DNA of 64,000 nt from Hortaea werneckii (taxonomy: Eukaryota; Ascomycota; Dothideomycetes; Mycosphaerellales; Teratosphaeriaceae): positions 806,001-870,000 of the forward strand of contig JBAOKB010000048.1 in the NCBI GenBank assembly GCA_037044905.1. Reading direction: 5' to 3'. Below are positions 30,236 to 39,844 of this stretch, piece after piece. Positions within the stretch are counted from its first letter, which is position 1. The number at the start of each line of letters is the position of its first letter. The notes below the pieces were generated by a model that did not search any database, was not told the origin of the DNA, and saw only the letters and a list, made by a program, of their open reading frames with translations. The position numbers and the translations under genes were made by a program.

Positions 30236-31460
30236 ATGACGAAGCTGTTCAAGCCAATCACGATCGGAGGGTCAGAACATGCGCATCGTATTGTAATGGC
30301 ACCTCTAACCAGATATCGATGCGACGACGATTGGACCCCCCTACCAATTGTGAAAGGTAAGTTGCATCTCAATCTCTAATCATCATCCCTCAGACCTACG
30401 ACTAAGTCAGTGTCAGAGTACTACGCACAACGAGCATGCGTGCCTGGAACGCTGATCATTAGCGAGGCAACGATACCTGCCTGCGTCACGCTGGACGACA
30501 TAATGTTCCAGGGATCTGGTCTCAGGCGCAAAAAGATGCATGGCGAGAAGTAACCGACATCGTTCATCTGCGCGGGTGCAGAATCTGGTGCCAGCTGTGG
30601 GTACAAGGACGGGCAGGGCATAAGGATGTGCTCGACAGCGTAGGCTCAAAGTTGATCTCATCATCCGCTGTGCCTTTGAAGGACGAGAAAAAGCCAGTGC
30701 CGGAGCCTATGAGCGAAGAGGACATTTGGGAGACAATTGGAGATTATGCCATTGCCGCTAGGAATGCTGTAGAGGCTGGGTTCGACGGCGTGGAGATCCA
30801 CGGGTATCATACCTCTCATCCACAACCTGTACTTGAAGCTAACAATGGTTCCAGGGCAAATGGCTACTTGCCTGATCAGTTCTTGCAGGACACCTGCAAT
30901 CAGAGAAACGACAAGTGGGGCGGCAACATCGAGAACAGATGCCGTTTCCATCTTGAGGTTGCAAAAGCAGTCGCCACCGCCATTGGAGCCAGCAAGACAG
31001 CAATGCGGCTTAGTCCTTGGAGCGACTTCCTAGACATGCTTATGGAAGACCCGCGCCCACTTTCACGCATTTGGTGAAAGAGCTAAAGGAGCTCAAACTT
31101 GGCTACCTTTCTCTTATCGAGGCACGATTGAGGGGAAACGAAGACTGCGAAGTAGCGGCAGACAAGGATGTCAGCTTTCTAGTCAAGCTCTGGGACGACA
31201 CCAGTCCTGTGCTGATTGCCGGAGGCTTCACGCCAGAATCGGCGAGCCAGACTGTGGACGAGAAGTATCCGGACTTCGACGTTGCCATCATCTTTGGAAG
31301 GTACTTCGTGTCCAATCCGGATCTGGTCTTCCGGGTAAAGGAATCAGTAGAAATGTTGAAGTACGACCGTAACGTTTTCTACACACCAAAGGCAGCTCAC
31401 GGATACATCGACTATCCGTACTGTTCCAGGTTCTTGGCGCATAGTACTAGAGTTCCGTAG
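30236..31460 (+). CDS. old-yellow-enzyme NADH:flavin oxidoreductase (3 exons, two frame breaks)
   Basis: FMN-dependent ene-reductase with a TIM barrel. Exon 1, 30236-30356, reads MTKLFKPITIGGSEHAHRIV and MAPLTRYRCDDD; exon 2, 30417-30803, reads EYYAQRACVPGTLIISEAT and, after a -1 break near 30475-30490, RHNVPGIWSQAQKDAW and CQLWVQGRAG. A 51-bp intron, 30804-30854 (GTATCA/CCAG with a gctaac branch-like site), is in frame, and its removal restores the canonical IHGANGYLPDQF. Exon 3 reads DQFLQDTCNQRNDKWGGNIE and AMRLSPWSDFLDM; a second -1 break lies at the CCC run 31050-31052 before FTHLVKELKELKLGYLSLIE and GGFTPESA, FGRYFVSNPDL. Exons total 1114 bp; adding two bases gives about 371 residues, the family size. 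Confidence 0.87.
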
Positions 31461-32177
31461 GAGAGAGATGAACTCAGAGAAATGAACTCAATGGTTGTTC
31501 CTGGACTAGAAGGCCTCTTAATCGGATATGCAGAAATTGGACGGTAGTGTTTCATACAGGTTCATCTGCCCCCAAAGCGTCGGTGTCTGGAACTCGAACA
31601 TATGGACATGGATTGTCGCAAGGGAATTTCGCCAACGCTGGCCAGTCGAGGAAGGTTTTCCAAACGTCGTCACATTCATTTTTGGTCAGTATGTGTGGCG
31701 CGATGGGTATTCTAGGTAGGAACACACATACGGTGCTGTAATACTACGTATGTATGCACAGTGGTGACCTGGATGCTGGAGAGGATATGCTGAGTCAGCG
31801 GGGTCAGGAATTCTTGGCGTTTTCTAGGGCGAGACGTGAAGCGTCGAAGCGAGGGAAGACATCCATGCGCTGATCATTGCAATGCCGTCCGGTTTTAGTC
31901 AACGGAGATGATTTTCTGTGGCCCCTACGCAAGCTACCGCAAAATACTCCCAGAATTAGGTCCGCAATCGCCGTCGAACAGTGTTTAGAGACCGAATACC
32001 CGGCACATAGCGTCTTTACTGAACCCAGAACGGTGTCTCTGGATTAGAAATTCTTCGTCACGTACAATGTAGATCTCCCTAGGCACGGAGGCCAGGGCAC
32101 TGACCTGTTCCGAAGATAAAGGTGGTCGATTCCTCGGACATTCGTTATTCGAAAACGCATCTGCAGCCATCGTGAAG
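31461..32177. other. intergenic, lipase promoter
   Basis: No gene recognised between two plus-strand genes. Confidence 0.6.
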
Positions 32178-33427
32178 ATGTTGTCCGTCACACTCCAAAG
32201 CCTTGTCCTCAGTGCATTCGCCGTTACTTCTCTTGCCTTGCCATCAAACCTTTCCTCCCCGTTGCCGCCGTCACAGGATGCGTGGTACACGGCCCCTTCC
32301 GGGTTCGAGCAGGCATCGCCAGGGGATGTGCTTCGACTCCGCCAGGCCCCTGGAGACCTGACTGGCATCTACAACGAGAGCGCAGCAGTGTACAACATTC
32401 TCTATCGTTCAACCGACAGCAAGTTCGAGCCGGCATGGGATGTGACCACGCTATTTGTTCCTAAGCGGACTAGAGGTAGCGCGCTGCTGTCTTACCAGAT
32501 CCCTTACAATACTGCTTATCTTGATGGCAGCCCCAGCTATGCCCTTAACTCGCCATCATTCTCGAGTGGACATGTCTTGACCGATATCCAGACCGCCTTG
32601 AGCATGGGAGCTTTCGTCGTGGTGCCAGACCATGAAGGTCCACTCGCTGCATTCCCCTTGGGAGTGCAGGAAGGCCATGCTGTACTGGATTCCGTCCGGG
32701 CTGTCCTGCGTACGGCTTCGGTCTGGCAGAAGATGCCCGATATGCGCTCTGGGGCTACTCTGGAGGCAGTATTGCAAGCGAATGGGCGGCAGAGCTACAG
32801 CAACAGTATGCGCCTGAGCTGGACTTCGCTGGTGCCGCTATCGGCGGCGTCGTATCAAATGTGACTGCTCTCATTGATCAATCGGCCAACACGTGGTGGG
32901 CTGGACTGGTCCCTGCAGGTCTACTCGGCGCCACCGCACCATATCCGGCCGCTCGCGAATACATCATGTCCCAGCTAAGGTCCAACGGAACGCACAATGA
33001 GACAGCATTCGACACTGCTGAGTCTCTTACTTCAACGCAGGCTGTTGGTCTTTTCGCAGGCCAGGACATCTGGACATACTTCAAGGACGGGAAGGATGTG
33101 CTGCAAGCCCCGATCCTACGGTCCATCCTCGACAGCAACGGGTACATGGGCTATCACGGTATCCCACAGATGCCTCTCTTCGTGTACAAAGCCATCGCCG
33201 ATGAGCTCACGCCGATTGCCGATACGGACAAGCTTGTACAAAGCTACTGCGACGTTGGAGTAAATGTGGTTTACAAGCGCAATACCGTTGGTGGACATCT
33301 TGCCGCCCAGACAAATGGACGTTCTCAAGCATGGAACTTCCTGAAGAGTGTGTTGACCGGCTCGTACGAGCCTGAAGGATGTGTTGTCGAGGACGTGGCT
33401 TGGAACGTAACTTCTTCCATGTTGTAA
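32178..33427 (+). CDS. secretory lipase (LIP family), one frame break
   Basis: Secreted triacylglycerol lipase of the fungal LIP family. ATG 32178 starts a signal peptide (MLSVTLQSLVLSAFAVTSLA). Then come SQDAWYTAPSGFEQASPGDV, LRLRQAPGDLTGIYNESAAV, NILYRSTDSK and the stretch TLFVPKRTRGSALLSYQIPYN typical of the family. A -1 break near 32717-32722 precedes GLAEDARYALWGYSGGSIAS, which contains the nucleophile elbow G-Y-S-G-G. GAAIGGVVSNVTALI follows; the catalytic Asp is probably in KAIADELTPIADTD and the His in RNTVGGHLAAQ. The span is 1250 bp, one short of 417 codons, so about 416 residues. No intron. The protein has several N-x-S/T sites, as expected for a secreted glycoprotein. Confidence 0.88.
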
Positions 33428-33774
33428 TATACATATAGTGCGACTAGGAGCGCTTCCAGGATAGTTGCAAGTTTAATTCAATACTGTACATCTGACTCCG
33501 AAGACAGGACAAGAAGCATGGTTCAGTCGACAAGAGTTAGAACCGCTCTGCCTGTCTTCCTGGTGAAGGCGTGAGTCTGTCGCAGAGTATGGGGTCCAGA
33601 TGCTTCTTCAATTGTCGAGGTGCAGAGGCAGGGATGGATACAGGTTGCCACGATCAGTTGGATGTCAAGGAATGGCGTCTAGCGATACCAAGCGTACCTC
33701 TAGCGGCTTCGGTGGACCTTTGTCGTTGACGAAATCAAGGTAACATTGGCCCCAAAAATCATGTCTCATGTAAA
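33428..33774. other. intergenic between convergent genes
   Basis: Nothing recognised. Confidence 0.6.
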
Positions 33775-34755
33775 TCAGCCCGTTACGTTCGTCGTATGCT
33801 GCTTCAGCACAGTTTCCAGCATGCTACCAAGGGCCTCGTAGCTGATGCGACCTTCGCTATCTCTTGCTTCTTGCTCGATGGCTGCATGGTAAGTCCTGTC
33901 CATATCTTCTCGGGTCACTCGAACCGCCCATCCCATCCCAGTGATCATCGTCATCGTGTCTTCTTTCCTTCCAAGCATGCCGCTGGCTTTCAGAATAGCT
34001 TCGATCCACTCCTCGTCCACATCTCCTCCTACCATCTTCGCAACCTTGAAAAGATCGCACATGCGCTCTTCATCAAGTTGCTCTCGTACTAAGCTCACGA
34101 CTAGCTCCCTCCTCTTTGCGTCTTCCTCCCTTAGCTTACGTTCCCGCTCCTTCTTTTCTTCTCTCTCCTTGGCCCTCTTTTCTTCCAGCTTTGCTTCCGC
34201 AGCCTTGCGTCTCTCTTTTTCGGCATTCTGAGCCGCTTCCCGTGCTTCGGCGCCTTCGGCCTCACGAGCCCGCTGTGCGTCTCCCTGAGCACGCTGGAAC
34301 TCGTGATAGGCTCTGCGCTGGTCTCGCCGCGCAAGAGACTTGGCTTTCTTGGCCCCTACGTTCCTGTGTGCAGGAGTATTTGCTGGTCCGGCCTGACCAT
34401 CGCCTCCAGCTGGTCCAGCTTCAGGCTCTTCCTCCTCATCCTCTACCACTGGCGGAGGGGGTCGGCCCTGGTTTGGTTCAGCGTTTCCAGGCTCCTCTGG
34501 TGCATTCTCTACGACTGGCTGCTGCTCCACTTCAAGCTCTTCAGCACCAGCTTCCCGTTGCTCTGGCTGTGGTACATCAGATTCCTCTTCGGTATCCTGT
34601 TCCTGTGGTGGTCTTTGCTGATACCATTCCTGGAGCTGAGGGCCATAGTAGAGGACTCCGCACAAAGCTGCGAGATGTACCAGATCCTGCACAAGTGGCG
34701 TTCCCGGTGTGGCGAATGGCAGTAGCCGGTTCAAGAATGAGAACAGGGAAGCCAT
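33775..34755 (-). CDS. conserved fungal membrane-anchored coiled-coil protein (326 aa)
   Basis: Single intact exon from ATG 34755. The N-terminus MASLFSFLNRLLPFATPGTP followed by LVQDLVHLAALCGVLYYGPQ forms a likely membrane or amphipathic segment. It is followed by an acidic, Pro/Glu-rich linker (about residues 48-125), a long Arg/Lys/Glu/Ala-rich coiled coil (about 135-225; REEKKERERKLREEDAKRRE) and a folded C-terminal part with alternating helices (MCDLFKVAKMVGGDVDEEWI). The layout resembles ER or mitochondrial-surface tethering proteins, but I do not recognise the family and give no function. Confidence 0.75.
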   Translation of the reverse strand: MASLFSFLNRLLPFATPGTPLVQDLVHLAALCGVLYYGPQLQEWYQQRPPQEQDTEEESDVPQPEQREAGAEELEVEQQPVVENAPEEPGNAEPNQGRPPPPVVEDEEEEPEAGPAGGDGQAGPANTPAHRNVGAKKAKSLARRDQRRAYHEFQRAQGDAQRAREAEGAEAREAAQNAEKERRKAAEAKLEEKRAKEREEKKERERKLREEDAKRRELVVSLVREQLDEERMCDLFKVAKMVGGDVDEEWIEAILKASGMLGRKEDTMTMITGMGWAVRVTREDMDRTYHAAIEQEARDSEGRISYEALGSMLETVLKQHTTNVTG

Positions 34756-35614
34756 GATCCAGTAGCTTTATGGCAAAGAAAAAGCTGGTGTCTTTCCAAC
34801 CGTCTTGATACTTAAGGCGAGCAAGACTTTGTGGTAGAGGACGGGCGAGGGTATAACAGTGCGGGCAGTGAGACCAATGGCAAAGAAGCTCCACGGCTTG
34901 GTCACTTTTGTCAATGGAGTGAATTGAAATAGCTGAAACCAAAGGCTTTCAACTCCATTAGATATTGGTCATGTCTACTCCATTCGATTTTGCCTTCGCA
35001 AGAGCCAGGTTGCGATTCACTTATTGTGAATACAGCGTGATATTCTTTCTCTACTGTCTACAGCATTGGCAGTACTGTATTACTGTAGACGGACCCTCCC
35101 CGCGTGGTGGCTTCAGTCAGCAGCCACTAAACCTGAAAGAGACGGGAACGGTCGAGCCGGAATCCGAAGTGACGTGGAGGGGGCGTGCGGTGGGCGCGGA
35201 AGAGACGCGGTTACGATAAACCAATTTCCCGCCCAGATCCTGTCAGGCCTCAGCTTTTCAACAAGGAGTCCGTGATCGCGAAGACAGTTGTATGCCTTGG
35301 CGAAGAACAATCATCCCCCTCGGAAAGCGTCTGCAACATCCATTCTCCAAAGCAAAGCGAACCGAAAGCGCAAAACTCGACAACTTTGAGATTCAGAAGC
35401 TGAAGCCACCTTGAGAGCTGTCTGCGGTGCGGAGACCAACAAGAGCTGCTGTTCAACATCAGGAGACAAGGACCAACAATTCTCAGTCTGCCCTTGATAA
35501 GAACCTCACGATATCCTAGACACCCACAGGCACAGCGCGGCTTTGTGAGCATAACCATTCGCAAACGCGCTCTCGCTTTTGATCTCCATCTCCTTTCACC
35601 GCACGAGCTGCAAA
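34756..35614. other. divergent promoter region, coiled-coil protein / PIS1
   Basis: Upstream regions of two divergent genes. No gene recognised. Confidence 0.6.
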
Positions 35615-36687
35615 ATGTCAGACGACCGGACTCCTAAGCAGCGAAGAGAAGAGTTGCAGAAGCGTGCGGACTCGGCTCAGGAATCACACCGAAATGGCAC
35701 ATTGAATGGCACGCCCAATGGCACCCCTCGAGGAGGTCCGACCGAAATCCCTGAGGGTCAGCAGGATGATGAACAGACGGACGAGAACGTTTTCCTTTTC
35801 GTCCCGAATCTGATTGGTAGGTCTCGTGGAGAAGACAGATGCAGGCGCAATGCTGACAAGATCTTGTGCAGGGTATCTACGCATCGTCCTGGCCCTGGCC
35901 TCCCTCTATTTCATGCCCTTACACCCGCGACGCTGCTCCTTTCTGTACAGTGTCTCTTGTCTACTGGACGCTTTGGATGGAGTGGCAGCGAGGAAGTTCA
36001 AGCAGAGTACGCGCTTCGGCGCCGTGCTGGACATGGTGACAGATCGTTGCACAACCACATGCTTGCTCGTCTTTTTGGCGACCGCTAAGCCTGCTTATTC
36101 CATCATCTTCCAAGGCTTGATCAGCTTGGACCTCGCCAGCCACTACATGCACATGTATGCCACGCTGGCGATGGGAGGCCAAGGCGAGAGCCACAAGAAT
36201 GTCAGGGCATCGAGAAGCTGGATCATGAACAAGTACTACTCCAACAAGGTAAGTTTCGCGGCCCGCGGACGATGATGCTGTGCTGACAACCGGGCAATAG
36301 ACGATGCTTTTCGTTTGCTGCGCCTTGAACGAGCTCTTCTTCATCGCGCTCTACCTCCTCTGCTTCTCCAGCCCCCGCATCACCCCAGCGCTCCTCCCAT
36401 CCGCCGGTCTGGATATCAACGGCACCACGCCCACCACCCCTCACCAACCGACGCCCTCGCTCCTCTTCCCGTCGCCTTTCTCTGCTGCTGCCATGGAAAT
36501 GGCCCGTGCTAACAAGATGGACTCATTTGTCCCATGGGTGCTGACTCTGGTCTCTCTCCCCGTCATGCTGCTGAAACAATACATCAACGTCGAGCAGCTG
36601 GTGAAGGCTTCTCAATGGCTGGCGGAGGGCGATAGGAAAGACCGATCAAAGGCCATTCGGGAAGGCAGGTTGAAGAAGGGCGAGTAA
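35615..36687 (+). CDS. PIS1: CDP-diacylglycerol-inositol 3-phosphatidyltransferase (phosphatidylinositol synthase)
   Basis: Makes phosphatidylinositol from CDP-diacylglycerol and myo-inositol in the ER membrane. Exons 35615-35816, 35872-36248 and 36301-36687 (introns 55 and 52 bp, GTAGGT/CAG and GTAAGT/TAG) give 321 residues with no break. The CDP-alcohol phosphatidyltransferase motif D-G-x2-A-R-x8-G-x3-D-x3-D is complete in LDALDGVAARKFKQSTRFGA followed by VLDMVTDR (about residues 97-125). The PIS1-type SLDLASHYMHMYATL and KVSFAARGR-adjacent splice also fit. The N-terminal 65 residues are a hydrophilic, Asn/Gly/Thr-rich extension, and a Thr/Pro-rich loop lies between the last membrane spans. 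Essential in yeast. Confidence 0.93.
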
Positions 36688-37278
36688 GAGAGTCTCCGGG
36701 AGGGGGCACCATGCACCTGATGGTTCACGTCTGTCGAGACTGCATCGCTGCGACATGCCTCCAAAGGACGTGTCCGGAGAATATGGTGCCCGCTGGGCAA
36801 ACGTGTGTATACTACGCATACTTGGGATGGGGTTTTTAGCGAGGCGTTCCGGGAATGCTGATTGGGCATTTGAGTGAGTTGGTAGGGATATTGTAATATG
36901 CACAAGCAACATTGAACATCGCTCTTTCGCACAAGGTCCATCCATGGTTTGCAAGGACTTTTTGTTTCATGACAAGGCTTTACGACTGATGGCTAGAGAT
37001 TCTATTTCATTGCGCTGAATGTGTGAGAAGTGTTTCATGTGGGTACGGGATGCACTGAAGGTATACCTGCAATGGCCGGAGCACACTGCCTCAGAAGAAC
37101 CGCAAGGTGTTTCTGAGGCTTAAGCCCGAGTCACGAAGCGACGCATCTTCCTAACTAGGCTAAATGAACAGCGTGCAGAAACCTCGAAGCCTCTTTTCCC
37201 AGCAGCAAAGGCTTTATTATCGGATCCATTCCCTGACGAATCGCTATACCAAGGGAAAATCGGATAGTTCGCAGTGAC
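36688..37278. other. intergenic, P450 promoter
   Basis: Nothing recognised between two plus-strand genes. Confidence 0.6.
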
Positions 37279-38791
37279 ATGGACACTTATAGCCCTTCTC
37301 TGGTCGTACTGACCATCATCTCGGCCCTGCTCCTCAAGAATATAGCACAAGCAATCTACAACCTCCTCCACCATCCTCTCCGTCACTTCCCAGGACCCAA
37401 ATGGGCAGCTGCAAGTCGATTCTACAAATGCTGGCAGAAGTCTTCCGCCAACGGAACTGGATCGACGTTCTGCACTCGCTCCACGAGCAGTACGGCGATG
37501 TAATACGCGTAGGCCCCAATGACCTGCACTTCTCCGCTCCAGCTGCTTAATGACATCTACAACAACGCGAACCGCTGGGATAAAGAAGGGAGGCTCTATC
37601 GGTCCTTTGGCGAGGACCGATCGTCCTTCGGTTTCTTGAATACAAGGAGGCGAAAGCGCGGAAAGATGCCCTTGCCCCTCTCTTCTCCAGACGGGCTATT
37701 TTGGATCTGCAGCATTTGATCCAAAAACATGCGGATAGGTTATGTGACGCTCTGGCTAAAGAAAATGTTACGGGGAAGAGTAGCGATATGCTTTTCGCGC
37801 TGAGGTGCTTCACCCTCGACACGATACTGAGCTATTGTTTCGCGAAGGATGTTCATGCGATGGAAACCGAGGACTTCCAGGCCCCGATCGTCGTAGCTAT
37901 GGATGCCTCTCTAGCTTCCTTCATCGTCTTCCGACACTTTGAAACGCTGCGGAAAGTGGTTTTCAGCTTGCCTGGCTGGCTGACGAGGCTCACTAGCCCG
38001 GCTCTCGCGGGTTTGGTGGATCTGCAGGAGTTGTTAGGGCGCAGGTGAAGGAAGTGGTCGCGCATCCGGAGTCGTTGAAGTTGGCTTCGCATCCTATCAT
38101 TTACCATCGCCTTCAGGATCCGGAGTTGAATAAGGCCGCTGGAGGGTTGCCGAGTCCGGAGAGCCTGTACGAGGAAGCGCAGGCTTTGCTTTTTGGTGGC
38201 GCGGATAGCGCTGGCAATACGACGACGATTGGACTGTACTATGTGCTCTCTGACACGATTATCAAGGACCGACTCAAAGCTGAAATTTGCTCCGTATGGC
38301 CGGACATACGGTCGAGTCCACCTCGCCTAGAGGAGCTGGAGAAGCTGCAATATCTCTCCGCAGTCGTCAAAGAAAGTCTACGAATGGCTCCTGGCGTCCC
38401 AAGTCCATTGCCCCGTGTCATGCCTCGGACAGGTGCCACTATTGGCGGTCACTTTGTTCCAGCGGGCACCATCGTCGGTATGAGTCCCATGTTCGTCCAC
38501 TTCTCGAGCTCGCACTTCCCGCACCCTTACCGTTTCGATCCTGAACGATGGCTTCAACCGGACTCCGCCGCTCTGGAGAAATGGCTCGTACCGTTCTCAA
38601 GAGGTCCACGGGCTTGTTTAGGCCAGAATCTTGGCCTTTGTGAACTTTACATTGCGTTTGCGAATGTGGTACGGTGGTTTGACATGGAACTTGATGGGAC
38701 GGTGGAGGAGGACTTGAAATGGAGGGAGTGTTTCTTGCCCTGGTTTACTGGTAGACATATGAGGGCTTTTTGCAGGCCGGTGAAGGACTAA
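37279..38791 (+). CDS. cytochrome P450 monooxygenase with four frame breaks (possible pseudogene)
   Basis: Microsomal haem monooxygenase, substrate unknown. ATG 37279 gives an N-terminal membrane anchor (MDTYSPSLVVLTIISALLLK) and the HFPGPKWAAAS proline hinge. Frame breaks are inferred near 37437 (-1), 37548 (+1), 37637 (-1) and at the GGG run 38037-38039 (-1), each between conserved blocks: WIDVLHSLHEQYGDVIRVGP, FSAPAA, NDIYNNANRWDKEG, FGEDRSSFGFL and KEAKARKDALAPLFSRRAI. Downstream the catalytic core is clean: I-helix GGADSAGNTTT (about residue 307), ExxR in VVKESLR (about 363), FDPERWL, and haem loop FSRGPRACLG (Cys about 445). Span 1513 bp; net correction gives about 504 residues, normal for the family. 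No intron seen. No secondary-metabolite backbone gene lies nearby. Confidence 0.85.
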
Positions 38792-39844
38792 ACGTTTGGT
38801 TAAAAGCCCTATGGTACTGTATCTATTAGGGACGTGAGATGATATTCGGCCACCGGGCTGAGTGGGCATCGATGCCACAGTTAGCATGTACGTGATCGAT
38901 GTAACATGAACGTGTCAGGATTATGATTGAACTGATCTCTCGAAAATATCAACGCTGATCCGTGATCTACTGGCCGCCAAGTCTGGTAGATGAGGTGCGA
39001 GAGAAACATATACTATGCACCTGAAACGCGTTGGACTGGCAGGCTAAGAACCTCCGATCCAGCTTATCCCGACCTGAAGTGTGCATGCAGCTGGCAGCCC
39101 CTGCCCAGGTGCAGGTGCAGCTGGAGCAACAGTCCTGTGGCCTCAGGCATACATGCATATATCGACTCCAGGGCTGCAAGTGGAGCTGCTGCTCAGAATC
39201 AGGCGGCGTTAGCGATGATCTTTGAACTTGCATTGCACAGGTTTGTCCGGTAGGATCGTGGACGAGCTTAGCAATCCTACTGGCTCTACACTGTAGAAGG
39301 AGCTCTCCTGATCCTAAAGCGCCTAGCGAGAGAGCAGCGAAGTTGGCGCCGGTGCGGGAAGTAGTTGAGCGCATTACGATTCCTACGATTTCACGAGCAT
39401 TTTCTTTCCCCCTCAAACGTCCGATACAGGCACCTTGGATATCATCCACCTTACGCTACTTCTCAGCCGAATCCGCCTTGCAATCGCACCCGAACGACGA
39501 ACCCCAACCCCGAGATCCGAGCCGGACTGTTTCCCAGATCAAGGACCTTCTCAACCTGGGAGGATCCAGGCAGCGCCAAACACTCCCCGAGAAGCGCCAG
39601 CGACGAAGTACAGTGCGTCTATAGAGCCACGTGTCTTCAGGTACGAGCAGCGGAGCAATCCTACGGACCAGTGGCGGAGGCGGAACGTGCTTGGTACACG
39701 AAAAGACGAGTCCAAATAGACATTGAAACCAGGAATGGAAAGGCTGAGATAGTCCTCAAAGATATACACCAAGCTCGTCTCCTTCCTCCTTATCAAGATT
39801 TCTACCGAAACGAAAGGCGCTTCGACACTGTAGGACACCGCCCC
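38792..39844. other. intergenic, upstream of tRNase Z
   Basis: No certain gene. From about 39365 the frame of the tRNase Z is already open, and another open frame from 39343 reads ISRAFSFPLKRPIQAPWISS and LRYFSAES, like a mitochondrial leader, but neither has an ATG. An unseen upstream exon is possible. Confidence 0.5.

Noticed and set aside
37279..38791. P450 plus neighbours as a secondary-metabolite cluster
   Set aside because: No polyketide synthase, peptide synthetase, terpene synthase or pathway regulator nearby; neighbours are PIS1 and tRNase Z.
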